Positions 33,546 to 43,293 of a stretch of 64,000 nt of DNA are shown here, in pieces. Position 1 is the first letter of the stretch, and every line of letters begins with the position of its first letter. Position numbers and translations under genes: made by a program. Source of the DNA: an uncultured Lachnospiraceae bacterium (lineage in GTDB: Bacteria; Bacillota; Clostridia; Lachnospirales; Lachnospiraceae); assembly GCA_946403625.1 (NCBI GenBank), contig CAMJAP010000004.1, positions 1-64,000 on the forward strand, given 5' to 3'. The notes beneath the pieces are model-generated. The model ran no database searches. It was not told the origin of the DNA and saw nothing but the letters and a program-made list of their open reading frames with translations.

Positions 33546-34826
33546 TTATTCTGCGGTCAGTTCCTTGATACCGTCGATACGCAGATCAAAGGAAGGTGCG
33601 GCACGCAGTTCGGATTCGTGGAAGTAGCCGTCCCAGATGGCTTCCTTGTCTTCCTCGTCCTCATTGTCAAAGTCGCCGTTCATATCTACCTTATGGCTGT
33701 CGATCTTTGCGCCGCCCACCGTAAAGCTGTCGGTGGAGAATACATGCAGGCTGCCGTCTTTGATCGCAGCGATGGTCTCGTCTACCTTTGCCTGTGTGCC
33801 TTCTGCTGCAGCAGAGCCCAGTGCGGTGATCGCTACCGCATCTGCGGAATAGCCCTTCGCCCAGTCAGTCGGGATCTTTTCACCGTTTACCAGCGCGGTA
33901 AATGCATCGGTGTAGTATACGGACCAGTTGTTGGTTGCAGAGGTCAGTGCTGCATCCGGAGCAACATTCAGCATATCTACGTTATAACCTACGGAATATA
34001 CCGGCTTGCCCTGTGCGTTGGCTGCCTGGATGGCTGCCGGAGCACCGGTGGAATCTGCGTGCTGGCCGATGATCACACAGCCGTCTGCCATCAGTGCATT
34101 GGCAGCTTCGCCTTCGGCTGCGATATCAAACCAGGAATTGGTATAGGTCACTTCCATGGAAACATTCTGGTATACGGACTGTACGCCCAGGAAGAATGCG
34201 GTATAACCGGAAACCACCTCTGCATACGGATAAGCGCCGACATAACCGATCAAGACATTGCCGTCCGCATCGTAGTTTGCATCGGTAAGCGCACCGTTAT
34301 CTACCAGTTCGGCAACCTTCATGCCGGCAACTACACCGGATACATAACGAGATTCGTAAACGCTGGTAAATGCGTTGGAGAAATTGGACAGTCCGCTCAT
34401 AGCTGCGGTATCACCGGTCATTGCAACAAACTGTACATCTGCATACTCACCGGCTGCCTGCTGCATAAAGGACTGATGGCCGTAGCTGTTGGAGAAAACT
34501 GCCTTGCATCCCTGATCTACCAGGTCAACGGCTGCTTCGTAGCAGGATTCGTCTTCCGGTACGGAGTATTTCCAAAGAATGTTGTCTTCGGAGATGCCTA
34601 CATTGGCTGCTGCTTTTTTAATGCCGTCAATGTGTGCGTAGGTATATCCTTCGTTCTCATCACCGACCAGGATCACGCCGACTTTCACATCGGATGCCGC
34701 GGTAGCCGTACCGCCGTTTTCCGTCTGTGCCGGCGTATTGCCTGCCGGAGCCGGTGTTTCGCCGCAGGCAGCAAGCGATGCTGTCATAACGGTAGCCATT
34801 AACATAGATACCAGTTTCTTTTTCAT
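33546..34826 (-). CDS. BMP-family nucleoside-binding lipoprotein
   Basis: A 426-residue extracellular binding lipoprotein of the basic membrane protein family. It has a signal peptide with an LAACGE lipobox (Cys near residue 21), a Thr/Ala/Pro spacer, and then the periplasmic-binding fold with VGVILVGDENEGYTYAHIDG near residue 50. The conserved IGYVGAYPYAEVVSGY and SVGYNVDMLNVAPDA regions are clear. It would deliver purine nucleosides to the importer encoded downstream. The ATG has a TTTTAGGAGGA site, and a strong terminator follows the gene. The gene heads the operon, with a SigA-like promoter inside a ten-base inverted repeat. Confidence 0.92.
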   Translation of the reverse strand: MKKKLVSMLMATVMTASLAACGETPAPAGNTPAQTENGGTATAASDVKVGVILVGDENEGYTYAHIDGIKKAAANVGISEDNILWKYSVPEDESCYEAAVDLVDQGCKAVFSNSYGHQSFMQQAAGEYADVQFVAMTGDTAAMSGLSNFSNAFTSVYESRYVSGVVAGMKVAELVDNGALTDANYDADGNVLIGYVGAYPYAEVVSGYTAFFLGVQSVYQNVSMEVTYTNSWFDIAAEGEAANALMADGCVIIGQHADSTGAPAAIQAANAQGKPVYSVGYNVDMLNVAPDAALTSATNNWSVYYTDAFTALVNGEKIPTDWAKGYSADAVAITALGSAAAEGTQAKVDETIAAIKDGSLHVFSTDSFTVGGAKIDSHKVDMNGDFDNEDEEDKEAIWDGYFHESELRAAPSFDLRIDGIKELTAE

Positions 34827-34887
34827 AGTTGTCCTCCTAAAATGTGTATCCCGGGAGTTTGTACAGCAGAATATACAAGAATCCCGT

Positions 34888-34935
34888 CACAATATTGTCA
34901 ATATGTATAATAAACCATGGTCAATATTGTGTAAA
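34888..34935 (-). promoter_or_regulatory. Promoter of the nucleoside importer operon with flanking inverted repeat
   Basis: The minus strand has TTTACA (34930-34935), 17 bases, TATTAT (34907-34912). A perfect ten-base inverted repeat, CACAATATTG (34888-34897) and CAATATTGTG (34922-34931), brackets the -10 and overlaps the -35, as expected for a repressor operator. No purine riboswitch core is seen in the 60-base leader. Confidence 0.55.
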
Positions 34936-35073
34936 TGTCAAAAAGTAACGATATTCGGTTATTTTATGGCTGATTTTCATGAAATTCTGATAAAAGACAA
35001 CAACAGAAAAACGCACCACATCAATAAGATATAGCGCGCCCTTCCTCCCTTCTAATGCCCGAAGGCACTAAAG

Positions 35074-35405
35074 TGGACCTGGCGGGATTTGAACCCGCGT
35101 CCGAAACATCCGCCCCTGCCCTTCTACCATCGTAGTCAGTGGATTAACATTCCCTCTGCCGCCCCGTCACAGACACCGTAGCGGTTTCAGTAGCTTCATA
35201 GATCAGCCGTATGAGCAAAGCTTAACATACGCGTTTCCTACAAACCGATGCCCTGACCCTGTCGTGTAGGTGCGTCAGGCAGGACAGCTGCCCTTAGGCA
35301 GCGAGTGCTAAATTATCTTCAGCGTTTAGTTTAATTTTGGTATTTAACGCATACCTGCGGATGGCTTCTTCAGCTTAAGATACCCCGTCGAAACCTGTCA
35401 AGCCC
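35074..35405 (-). ncRNA. ssrA: tmRNA (transfer-messenger RNA)
   Basis: The tRNA-like ends are visible: a 5' GGGCTTG that pairs with CAGGTCC at the 3' end, the 5' conserved GGTTTCGACGGGG, and a T-arm GGGTTCAAATCCC. The CCA end is not encoded and would be added afterwards. The coding tag (35294-35350) reads ...NAEDNLALAA followed by TAA, with the canonical ALAA degradation signal; the exact resume codon is uncertain. It lies downstream of smpB, its protein partner, and has its own promoter (35437-35465). A short GTGCC-TTCG-GGCAT hairpin follows at about 35055-35070 but lacks a T-run. Confidence 0.95.
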
Positions 35406-35436
35406 ATATGTTTTTGTAAGGTACAGTGCATTTGGT

Positions 35437-35465
35437 ATCATACCTTATGCGATTGTATTCGTCAA
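35437..35465 (-). promoter_or_regulatory. SigA promoter of ssrA
   Basis: The minus strand shows TTGACG (35460-35465), 17 bases, TATGAT (35437-35442). The predicted start gives a 25-base 5' leader that RNase P would remove. Confidence 0.8.
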
Positions 35466-35554
35466 CATCTGTTTGACTGTTTCTATATTCAGTATATCGG
35501 ATTATAACGGAAAATCAATAAGTCGCATAACCGATCTTTTATGACTCATGTGCC

Positions 35555-35578
35555 CCGAAAACCCGCATGAAACGGGCA
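35555..35578 (-). terminator. Probable terminator after smpB
   Basis: On the minus strand CCCG-TTTCATG-CGGG is followed by TTTTC, about 30 bases past the smpB stop. A longer outer pairing (CTCATG/CATGAG) may add stability. The inner stem is short, so strength is uncertain. Confidence 0.45.
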
Positions 35579-35607
35579 TTTTTCCGCATGAGCCCCTACC
35601 CTGAATA

Positions 35608-36081
35608 TTAGAGATTTTTTACCTTAAAATCTCGTTCTACTTCACGTCTCGCATCCTTCTTTGCGATGTCCTGACGCTTATCATAATTCTTTTTACCCTT
35701 TGCCAATCCGATCTCGATCTTGGCGCGCCCGTCCTTAAAATACACCTGCAGCGGCATAATGGTGATACCCTTTTCCGCCGTATCGCCGATCAGTTTGTTG
35801 ATCTCGGATTTGTGCAACAGCAGCTTACGTACCCGCAGCGGATCCCGGTTAAAGATATTGCCCTGCTCGTAAGGGCTGATGTTCATACCGACCACATAAA
35901 CCTCTCCGTTATCGATACGAACATACGCCTCTTTAATGCTGCATTTGCCGGCCCGCAGGCTCTTCACTTCCGTTCCCACCAAGGAAATGCCGGCTTCGTA
36001 TTTTTCCAGAATAAAATAATCGTGATATGCCTTTTTATTATTTGCGACGAGCTTTATTCCGCTTGACTGACTTTTTCCCAT
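35608..36081 (-). CDS. smpB: SsrA-binding protein SmpB
   Basis: A 157-residue RNA-binding protein that delivers tmRNA to stalled ribosomes. The OB-fold core contains [20 protein letters not shown] and the basic C-terminal tail ([20 protein letters not shown]) that enters the empty mRNA channel. The ATG at 36079-36081 has a GAGG site nine bases upstream and lies inside the last codons of rnr (44-base overlap in another frame). A longer upstream frame is a shadow of rnr. The next feature downstream is tmRNA itself. Both length and motifs are standard. Confidence 0.96.
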   Translation of the reverse strand: MGKSQSSGIKLVANNKKAYHDYFILEKYEAGISLVGTEVKSLRAGKCSIKEAYVRIDNGEVYVVGMNISPYEQGNIFNRDPLRVRKLLLHKSEINKLIGDTAEKGITIMPLQVYFKDGRAKIEIGLAKGKKNYDKRQDIAKKDARREVERDFKVKNL

Positions 36082-38227
36082 GATCTGTATCCTCATTCTC
36101 CCAACACAGCGCAAAATCGATGGTACGCAGCACGGTATCCACATCCGCTACCGTGATATGCACGTGTTCGCCCAATCGAAAACGCCGTTTCGTATATCGT
36201 CCTACCAAAGCATATTCCTTTTCGGAATAATCAAAATCATCGCCCGGGATCTTGGAGATCGGCACCATACCTTCTACCGTGTTCGGTAAGGCCACATACA
36301 TGCCCCATCCGGTCACGCCGCTGATCTGGCCTTCAAATGCCTCTCCAATATGGTTCTCCATATAAAGTGCCATCATCAGCTTATCGGTATCGCGCTCGGC
36401 ATCCACCGCACGCCGTTCCCGATCCGAGCACTGTTTTGCCACCTTCGGCAGCAGCTTCTCATAATGAGAGATCCGTTTGGCTCCCAGTTTGCCATGCATC
36501 TCTTCTTTCAGGATACGATGGATCTGCAGATCGGAATACCGACGGATCGGCGATGTAAAATGCGTATATTCCGTAGCGGCCAGGCCGAAATGTCCGACAC
36601 AATCCACATCATAGCGCGCCTGCTTCATACAGCGCAGCGCCAGCGTACGGATCATATCTTCCTCCGGACGCCCTTCGATGCCTGCCAGCATCATCTGGAT
36701 CTCCTTGGGTTTGATCTTTTCGGCTTTGCCTTTCGCATGATAACCGAAACCGGCCAGCAATGTCAACAGATCCTCGATACGGTCGGCATCCGGTGTTTCG
36801 TGGATACGATACAAAAACGGATAGCCCTGTTCGTGCATATGCGCCGCTACCGTCTCGTTGGCCGATAACATAAACTGCTCGATCATGCCCGTTGCGGCAT
36901 TTCGTTCGTAGGCTTTGATATCCGTTACATTTCCGTTTTTGTCCAAAAGGATCTTGCTCTCCGGCAGATCAAAATCGATGGAACCGCGCTTGGTACGCAT
37001 GCGCTTCAGGATATTTGCAAGTGTATTCATCTTGCGGAACATACCCACCAGCGGTTTGTATTCCTTGATAAGCGCTTCATCGCCGTCCAGAATGCCTGCT
37101 ACTGCGGTATAGGTCATACGGCGGTCCACATGGATCACGCTCTCACAGATCTCATATTCCTTGATCACACCGTTACGGCCGATGCGCATAATGCAACTCA
37201 TGGCCAATCGGTCTTCCCCGGCATTTAAGGAACAGATGCCGTTGGACAGGCGCTCCGGCAGCATGGGGATCACGCGATCCGCCAGATATACGCTGTTGCC
37301 GCGCTCCAATGCCTCTTTATCCAGATCATCCTCTTCTTTCACATAATGGCTGACATCCGCGATGTGTACGCCCAAAATGTAATCCCGATTGTCCGTTTCC
37401 AAAGATACCGCATCGTCCAGATCCTTGGTATCCTCACCGTCGATGGTCACCATCTTTACATTGCGCAGGTCCTTACGCCCTTTGATCTCCTTGGCTTTTA
37501 CCTTTTCCGGGATCTCTTCGGACAGTTTGATCACCGCCTCGGAAAAAGTGGTCGGCAGTTCGTAACCGCGTACGATGGCCGAGATATCCACGCCCGGATC
37601 TCCGGTATTGCCGATCACTTCGATGATCTCGCCGGAGGGACGATGTGCGTTGTCTCCGTAATGGGTGATGGTCGCAACGACTTTCTGGCCGTCGGTTGCC
37701 CCATGGCTTTCCTTTTTCGGAATATGTATGTCATCCGCAATTTTCTGATTGTCCGGCACCACAAAACCGAATCCCCGCTGTTCGCGGTAGGTTCCGATCA
37801 CTTCTTTGATGCCGCGCTCGAGGATCTTTACAACCCGGCCTTCCGGTTTGCGACCGTTACCGCGCAGTACTTCCACATTGACGGTATCTTTATGAAACGC
37901 GCCGTTTAACATATTGTGCGAGATAAAAATATCCTGTTCCAGCCCCTCTACCTCAACAAAGCCGAATCCTTTGCGATTCGTGACCAGTTTGCCGGTATAG
38001 ATCTCGTTGGAAGAACGATGCACTTTTCGTTCGGTCTTTTTCTTTGCCTTTTTCAGCGCGGATTTTTTCGGCAGTTCCAGGTCTTCGAGCATCACCACGC
38101 CGTACTTTTGGGTTTCTTTCTTCGTTTCTTTCCCGGTTACCTTTTTCGTTTCTTTTTTCGCTGCCTTTTTTACGCTGACTGTTTCGATGTTCTTTTTTGT
38201 CTTTTTCGTCTTTTCTTTCTTTCCCAT
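36038..38227 (-). CDS. rnr: Ribonuclease R
   Basis: A 729-residue 3'-5' exoribonuclease that degrades structured RNA and, with tmRNA and SmpB, non-stop mRNAs. Layout: a basic Lys/Thr/Glu-rich N-terminus (1-60), cold-shock domains (about 65-215), the RNB catalytic domain with [15 protein letters not shown] (metal aspartates) near residue 250, a conserved [16 protein letters not shown], and an S1 domain (about 620-700) before a short basic tail. The ATG at 38225-38227 is preceded by GAAAGAAGAG; longer starts lack any site. The secG terminator lies 46 bases upstream, so expression may rely on readthrough. The 3' end overlaps smpB. Confidence 0.95.
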   Translation of the reverse strand: MGKKEKTKKTKKNIETVSVKKAAKKETKKVTGKETKKETQKYGVVMLEDLELPKKSALKKAKKKTERKVHRSSNEIYTGKLVTNRKGFGFVEVEGLEQDIFISHNMLNGAFHKDTVNVEVLRGNGRKPEGRVVKILERGIKEVIGTYREQRGFGFVVPDNQKIADDIHIPKKESHGATDGQKVVATITHYGDNAHRPSGEIIEVIGNTGDPGVDISAIVRGYELPTTFSEAVIKLSEEIPEKVKAKEIKGRKDLRNVKMVTIDGEDTKDLDDAVSLETDNRDYILGVHIADVSHYVKEEDDLDKEALERGNSVYLADRVIPMLPERLSNGICSLNAGEDRLAMSCIMRIGRNGVIKEYEICESVIHVDRRMTYTAVAGILDGDEALIKEYKPLVGMFRKMNTLANILKRMRTKRGSIDFDLPESKILLDKNGNVTDIKAYERNAATGMIEQFMLSANETVAAHMHEQGYPFLYRIHETPDADRIEDLLTLLAGFGYHAKGKAEKIKPKEIQMMLAGIEGRPEEDMIRTLALRCMKQARYDVDCVGHFGLAATEYTHFTSPIRRYSDLQIHRILKEEMHGKLGAKRISHYEKLLPKVAKQCSDRERRAVDAERDTDKLMMALYMENHIGEAFEGQISGVTGWGMYVALPNTVEGMVPISKIPGDDFDYSEKEYALVGRYTKRRFRLGEHVHITVADVDTVLRTIDFALCWENEDTDHGKKSVKRNKARRK

Positions 38228-38272
38228 TTCTCTTCTTTCTCTGATGTTATGCATTGCAATGATCGTAATATG

Positions 38273-38298
38273 AAAAACCCCGCTGTTGTCAGCGGGGC
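38273..38298 (-). terminator. Strong intrinsic terminator after secG
   Basis: On the minus strand CCCCGCTG-ACAA-CAGCGGGG (38278-38297) is followed by TTTTT. It begins eight bases after the secG stop and lies between secG and rnr. Confidence 0.92.
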
Positions 38299-38304
38299 TC
38301 GTTC

Positions 38305-38547
38305 TCAAAATCTGGAAACATTCAGGACTGCCGCAAGCACGATCGCTATCACCGCAAATACACGGGTCAGCAAAATCATCATGCCTTCACGCGAACGACC
38401 TTTGTTCTTGCTCCAATAGGTATCTCCCGAGGAAGAAGAACCGGTCAGACCGCCGATGCCCTGATCACGCCCCTTCTGTGCTAAAATGATCACACAGAGT
38501 GCTACACATACTATGATAAAAATTATTGTTAAAGCTGTCCGTAACAT
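38305..38547 (-). CDS. secG: Preprotein translocase subunit SecG
   Basis: An 80-residue membrane protein of the SecYEG channel. Two helices (about 5-24 and 56-76) flank a cytoplasmic loop with QKGRDQGIGGLTGSSSSGDT, the signature of SecG. ATG at 38545-38547 follows GTGGAGG; a longer frame to 38562 would start inside that site and is rejected. It heads the conserved secG-rnr-smpB-ssrA block of Firmicutes. A promoter lies upstream (38600-38628) and a strong terminator directly downstream. Confidence 0.95.
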   Translation of the reverse strand: MLRTALTIIFIIVCVALCVIILAQKGRDQGIGGLTGSSSSGDTYWSKNKGRSREGMMILLTRVFAVIAIVLAAVLNVSRF

Positions 38548-38599
38548 GAAAAACCTCCACAAAAATGTGTTTCTTTAGCAATTCATACCAAACATTCGC

Positions 38600-38628
38600 A
38601 TATTAACATAAAATCGAATGCATTGCAA
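38600..38628 (-). promoter_or_regulatory. SigA promoter of secG
   Basis: The minus strand carries TTGCAA (38623-38628), 17 bases, TAATAT (38600-38605), 53 bases upstream of the secG ATG and downstream of the preceding gene's stop. Confidence 0.65.
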
Positions 38629-38631
38629 GCA

Positions 38632-40368
38632 TTATTTCGAAATCTCTACTTTGCCGACAATATCAGGATGGGTCGGATCACCTTCGTATTCCTCCTTTGT
38701 AGTCGGACGAATATCGTAGATATGTACCGTCTGATCCCTTCCCGCCATATTGTACAATTCGCTGGTATCCGAATTCGTCTGCAACACAAATCTTCCGCAG
38801 CCGTCGCACGAAAAGGTGACCATATTGGCGGAATTCACATAGTAAACATAGGCATCCAGTTCATTATTGTTCTTGCTCTGTCTGCGGATCTGTGCCTGTT
38901 TGGCCAGTCTTTCGGCTTCCAGCAGATCATGCAGTTCGGTTTCGTAAGGAACGATGATATCGATATCCCGTCCCTCGATCACGCCTTTGACACGATAATA
39001 CATATCGGCTTCGGACTGCGGCGGAACCTGATATAACTGCATATCCGTATTCATATAAATGAGGAACACGATATCCTTCGTTCCGTGGCGCAAACCATCC
39101 ACCGGATACCAGGTTTTAAACTCACTTCCGAGGGTGATCCCCGGCATCCCTGCCACGGCATCGATTCCCTTCATCACTTCTTCGTAATAAGGGTTATCAT
39201 CAACGATCAACAGTCCCCAGGAATTTACCAGATAATCGGTACCTATGTATCTCTCGGCTTCGATTTCCGGTATGGGTACGGTGACGACCGGCATTCCGGG
39301 AGTATCCTGTGACGGGATCTCATCTTTCACCGTTTCCTGTGTGGTCAACGCCGGCGAAGTATTCTCTCCCTTCTGAGCGGTGACCTTCAGAATGTTGCTG
39401 ACCCGGGTATATTCCCCATGATAGATCGCGTTCATATAGATCTCATTGTCATGGCCGTCCAAAACCAGCGGATTGTCCATGGTCTGATCCTTCATCGAAC
39501 GATCCAGTCGCAATTCGCCGTCGATGTAATAACGCATACTCAGATTCTCCAGCTCGACACCGTTCGCCGGCCCGTCCCAGCGGATGTATCCGTCATCATC
39601 ATAGCGGATCGTATAGATGGATTCCACCAGTTCTTCCTCGGTCGCCAGTTCTGCGCCGCCGTCAATATCATACAGCATACCGGAATTGGGATAACACCGT
39701 ATCGTATGTCCGGAAAGTTCACAGAGGCAGGGTTTCAATGCTTCATATTCTTCCGCGGAAATCTGACAGATGGGTATTCCTTTCTCATCTTCCAGGTAAT
39801 ATTCCGTAATCCTGGCAGTACCTGTGTGGCCTCTTGTGCTACCTCTCTCGGTAAAAGTCCTGCTTTCCGCCAGGACGATCCGGTCTTCGATCACCGTGAT
39901 GGGTTGCTCATCCAGATCTCTTTTAACGGCATCCCGTAAAAGAAGTATCTGATTTGTTTTGGATTCGGTAGATACAATAATTTTTCCCGCCTGAATTTCA
40001 ACGCCGGTCAGGCGAAGGGGCACGGCCGTTAAACTAAGTGCCAGACCGATTCCTGCAAGTACCAGGATCGGAAAAGGTTTGATCTCCTGATTATTGACCC
40101 GAAGATAGATCGTTCCCAACAAGACCAGAAATGCAGGCAATCCGATCAAAAGCAGTAATTGCACCGATAACAGGATCCCCAGAAAACGGTACATCTGGTT
40201 AAGCCCTTCTTCCCCGGTCATAACTGCAGGCCGGAAATTGTAACCGGCATTGCTGACATAATAAACCATTGCTGCGCCACCGATAAAGCCGATCCCGACC
40301 AACACATAAAACAGCCAGTCCGTTTTTTTCGATGCCGCCTGCCCGTTTTCGTTTTCCATCAAACCCAT
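38632..40368 (-). CDS. Membrane protein with large extracellular domain, unknown function
   Basis: A 578-residue protein. Three membrane helices (about 18-38, 63-88 and 98-120) precede a large beta-rich extracellular region of about 450 residues containing ARIxEYYLEDE-type and WDGPANGVELENLS strands. A DxxVPYETELHD element near residue 490 and a Cys-Asp-Gly-Cys-Gly group (about 532-536) that could bind a metal or form a disulphide are visible. No family is recognised. A GGGGG site precedes the ATG. It lies 29 bases after the FtsW-PBP fusion gene, so it may be co-expressed and act at the cell envelope. Confidence 0.72.
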   Translation of the reverse strand: MGLMENENGQAASKKTDWLFYVLVGIGFIGGAAMVYYVSNAGYNFRPAVMTGEEGLNQMYRFLGILLSVQLLLLIGLPAFLVLLGTIYLRVNNQEIKPFPILVLAGIGLALSLTAVPLRLTGVEIQAGKIIVSTESKTNQILLLRDAVKRDLDEQPITVIEDRIVLAESRTFTERGSTRGHTGTARITEYYLEDEKGIPICQISAEEYEALKPCLCELSGHTIRCYPNSGMLYDIDGGAELATEEELVESIYTIRYDDDGYIRWDGPANGVELENLSMRYYIDGELRLDRSMKDQTMDNPLVLDGHDNEIYMNAIYHGEYTRVSNILKVTAQKGENTSPALTTQETVKDEIPSQDTPGMPVVTVPIPEIEAERYIGTDYLVNSWGLLIVDDNPYYEEVMKGIDAVAGMPGITLGSEFKTWYPVDGLRHGTKDIVFLIYMNTDMQLYQVPPQSEADMYYRVKGVIEGRDIDIIVPYETELHDLLEAERLAKQAQIRRQSKNNNELDAYVYYVNSANMVTFSCDGCGRFVLQTNSDTSELYNMAGRDQTVHIYDIRPTTKEEYEGDPTHPDIVGKVEISK

Positions 40369-40397
40369 TGCACATCCCCCTTTGTGTGGCTAATGTT

Positions 40398-43286
40398 TTA
40401 TTTCGATAAATATTCCTGCATTACTTTTCCGGCCACCGGTGCTGCTTTTTCACCACCGCTGCCCGCATTCTCCATGATCACCGTAACCGCGATCTGCGGA
40501 TCCTCCGCCGGTGCAAATCCCGTAAACCATGCGTGGGACTGCGCTTTGATCGAGGAGAACTCGGCCGAACCGGTCTTACCGGCTACCTGAAAAGGCAGAT
40601 CGTTTAATCGTTTACCGGTACCGGTCTGACATACACCGATCATCAGGTCCGTCAGGATCTCTGCCTCGTCCGCACTCATTACCGTTCCGTATTCTTTCGG
40701 CTCGTAGCGTTTCAGGATCCGTCCGTCCGCCGTCACCACCCGCTCGATCACATAGGGTTGCATCATGACACCGCCGTTTGCGATGGCCGCCGTCACCAGA
40801 TTGATCTGTAACGGGCTCACCTGGGTCTTGTCCTGACCGATACAGATCTGCATCATCTCATTGGTGTTCAGATCTTTGCCCATACGGATCAGACTCGGAT
40901 TGTTATCCAGATCAAACAACAGCGTTTCGTTAAAATGCATCTCTTTGAGCATGTCTGCAAAGCGCTGTTTGTCCAGAGTTACACTGATATTGGCAAACGA
41001 AGAGTTGCAGGAGTTTGCAAAGGAATCATGCAGATCCTCTTCTCCGTGTACCGATCCGTGAAAACACTGAATGGACGCATCGTCTTTGGTAAAGGAACCG
41101 ACGCAGTCAAAATGATAATCCTTATAGTCCTCCGGATTCTCGCGAATGTATTCCAGTGCCGTAAAGATCTTGAACGTGGAACCCGGCGGATAGATACCCT
41201 GGGAAGCACGGTTTAATAATACGCCGCTTTCTTCGTCACCGATCACCGTATCCCAGATCTCTTCAATGTTATTCGGATCGTAAGACGGTTTGGAAACCAT
41301 TGCCAGGATCTGCCCGGTCTTGACGTCCGTTACCACGACCGCGCCACGGTTGTTTCCCAGCGCCTCGTAAGCCGCTTCCTGCAATTCGGGGAGGAGTGTC
41401 GTATGCACATCATTTCCCGGATCCTTTTGCTCCTGCATATCGTTGCTTAATTTTTCCGTCAGCGTAATGTCGGAAGTGATCAGATATCGCTGCATTCTGC
41501 GTTCGATACCGTCACCGCCTTCCGCCGCATAACCGACCACCTGGGCAAAGGTATTTTTAAACGGATAGTTTCGTACCTCGGTTCCGTCTTTTGTAATAGT
41601 TTCCGCCAGCACGGTACCGTCAGCCGCATAGATGGTGCCGCGGGTATTGTCCTGTTCCAATATGGCAATACGTTTTCCGTTATAGGAATTGGTCATCACA
41701 TCACCGGCCTGCGTCAGCATGAAACGAACGATATTCAAAAACATCAGCACATAGACCAGTGCATACACACCGCCGTTTATGGCAATGCATCGCTTCTGAC
41801 GGTATAAGAGATCCGCTTTTTCTTCGTCATCGTCCTCTTCTTCGGCAAAGAATTCCTCTTCCCGTTCCGCCAGTTCCTCATCGCTCAGATAGGACGCTTC
41901 TTCACTGTCCAGAAACTCCTTCCATTCCGCCTCTTTGTCTTCCCTGGCATCTTCGTCCTCGTCATACTCTTCCATACGGATCATATAGATGCCCTGCAAA
42001 ACACCAAACAGTACGATGGTCACCAAAGCGGAGGTTCCGCCGTTAGAGATCAGAGGTAAGGTCACACCGGTCAGCGGAATAAATCCGGTTCCTCCGCCGA
42101 TGGTCAGAATCACCTGCACACCATAGCAGATACCCAGGCCCACGGCTACCAGACGATAAAACGGATCCCGTACACGGCCGGCCATCATCAGCGCCGCCAG
42201 TACGATGGACAAACACAGCAGGATCAACAGGATGGCAAAAAACACGCCCATCTCTTCACCGACTGCCGAGAAAACAAAATCTTCTTCCACATAAGGGATC
42301 GTCTTCGGCGAGCCGTGCCCCAACCCCATACCAAACCAGCTGCCGGTGGCCAGACCGAATAACGACTGCGTCAGCTGATAGCCTTTGTTATCAATATCCG
42401 CCCAGGGATCGATCCAGATCTTCACACGGGTCTGCACATGAGAAAACAGGAAATACGAAACCACCGCTGCGCCTGCCCCACCGATCATCCCGGCGATCAG
42501 ATAATGATGTTTGCCGGATGCTACATAGACCACGGCGACATACATCACAAAATAGATCAGCGCCGACCCCAGGTCTCTGGACGCCACCAGTGCCAGCACA
42601 TGGATCGCCGCAAGTCCCGCGGACAGAAAGACGCGCTTATGCTTTACATTCTCTGCAAGCAGACCTGCGATAAAGAACGCAAATACTACTTTGATCACTT
42701 CGGAGGGCTGAAAGATCAATCCCCAGAAATTGTAATTGAGCCTGGAGCCGTTAACCATCCGTCCGCGAATGAGCACCAGCATCAGACCACCGATACCCAC
42801 ACCGCCGTAAACCCATGGGATCCGCTTTAAAAAGGTCCATTTCTGTATGAGCATGGGAACGATCATAAAGAGAACCAGTGAGGATCCGATAATGATCAAC
42901 TGGCGTTTTCCATGATTGGGATTTAATCGTGCGAGGATCACAAAACCGATCGCCATCAGCATCTGCATCTGACAAAGCAGCAGGCGGTGCACGTCACGAT
43001 AGATGGCCCGAAAGATCATCGGGAAAAATAAAAGTACCAAAAATTCGATAAAGCCAAGCAGGGCCACCGGCCGCAACAGATCGGTATTTCCCGTCTTGGC
43101 GTGATTTAAAAAGATGTTGCCGAGGCCCAATACATAAAAGCCCAGGGTCAGTAATTCCAGCCACACATAAATACCCCGCCGGAAATCATCATCCCGACGT
43201 TTTAATGCCACAAAAGACGATGACACATAGAACGCCATCATCACAACGATCACATATTTCGAGATATCCAGTATCAAAGAACTCAT
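40398..43286 (-). CDS. FtsW/RodA-penicillin-binding protein fusion
   Basis: A 962-residue bifunctional peptidoglycan synthase. The N-terminal half (1-437) is a SEDS glycosyltransferase of about ten helices; FtsW/RodA markers are NFWGLIFQPSEVIK (187-200), VKIWIDPWAD (288-297) and PLISNGGTSALV (411-422). An acidic cytoplasmic linker (438-495) and one helix (501-523) lead into a class B PBP transpeptidase (about 640-960) with active-site STFK (S703), SCN (759-761) and KTGS (904-907). The pair is normally two proteins; here chain elongation and cross-linking are fused. No strong ribosome site precedes the ATG, which is seven bases past the U32 stop, so coupling is likely. Confidence 0.92.
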   Translation of the reverse strand: MSSLILDISKYVIVVMMAFYVSSSFVALKRRDDDFRRGIYVWLELLTLGFYVLGLGNIFLNHAKTGNTDLLRPVALLGFIEFLVLLFFPMIFRAIYRDVHRLLLCQMQMLMAIGFVILARLNPNHGKRQLIIIGSSLVLFMIVPMLIQKWTFLKRIPWVYGGVGIGGLMLVLIRGRMVNGSRLNYNFWGLIFQPSEVIKVVFAFFIAGLLAENVKHKRVFLSAGLAAIHVLALVASRDLGSALIYFVMYVAVVYVASGKHHYLIAGMIGGAGAAVVSYFLFSHVQTRVKIWIDPWADIDNKGYQLTQSLFGLATGSWFGMGLGHGSPKTIPYVEEDFVFSAVGEEMGVFFAILLILLCLSIVLAALMMAGRVRDPFYRLVAVGLGICYGVQVILTIGGGTGFIPLTGVTLPLISNGGTSALVTIVLFGVLQGIYMIRMEEYDEDEDAREDKEAEWKEFLDSEEASYLSDEELAEREEEFFAEEEDDDEEKADLLYRQKRCIAINGGVYALVYVLMFLNIVRFMLTQAGDVMTNSYNGKRIAILEQDNTRGTIYAADGTVLAETITKDGTEVRNYPFKNTFAQVVGYAAEGGDGIERRMQRYLITSDITLTEKLSNDMQEQKDPGNDVHTTLLPELQEAAYEALGNNRGAVVVTDVKTGQILAMVSKPSYDPNNIEEIWDTVIGDEESGVLLNRASQGIYPPGSTFKIFTALEYIRENPEDYKDYHFDCVGSFTKDDASIQCFHGSVHGEEDLHDSFANSCNSSFANISVTLDKQRFADMLKEMHFNETLLFDLDNNPSLIRMGKDLNTNEMMQICIGQDKTQVSPLQINLVTAAIANGGVMMQPYVIERVVTADGRILKRYEPKEYGTVMSADEAEILTDLMIGVCQTGTGKRLNDLPFQVAGKTGSAEFSSIKAQSHAWFTGFAPAEDPQIAVTVIMENAGSGGEKAAPVAGKVMQEYLSK

Positions 43287-43293
43287 ACTATAA

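Noticed and set aside
33618-34802. Plus-strand 394-codon frame opposite the nucleoside-binding lipoprotein
   Set aside because: Cys/Gly-rich antisense shadow; the minus-strand frame has signal peptide, lipobox, ribosome site and family motifs.
34827-35073. Purine riboswitch before the nucleoside importer operon
   Set aside because: Gene content suggested one, but the conserved core segments and pairing were not found; a CCCGGGAGTTT segment is on the wrong strand.
35074-35105. tRNA-like T-arm and acceptor sequence
   Set aside because: It belongs to the tmRNA; no anticodon arm is nearby and the tag reading frame is present.
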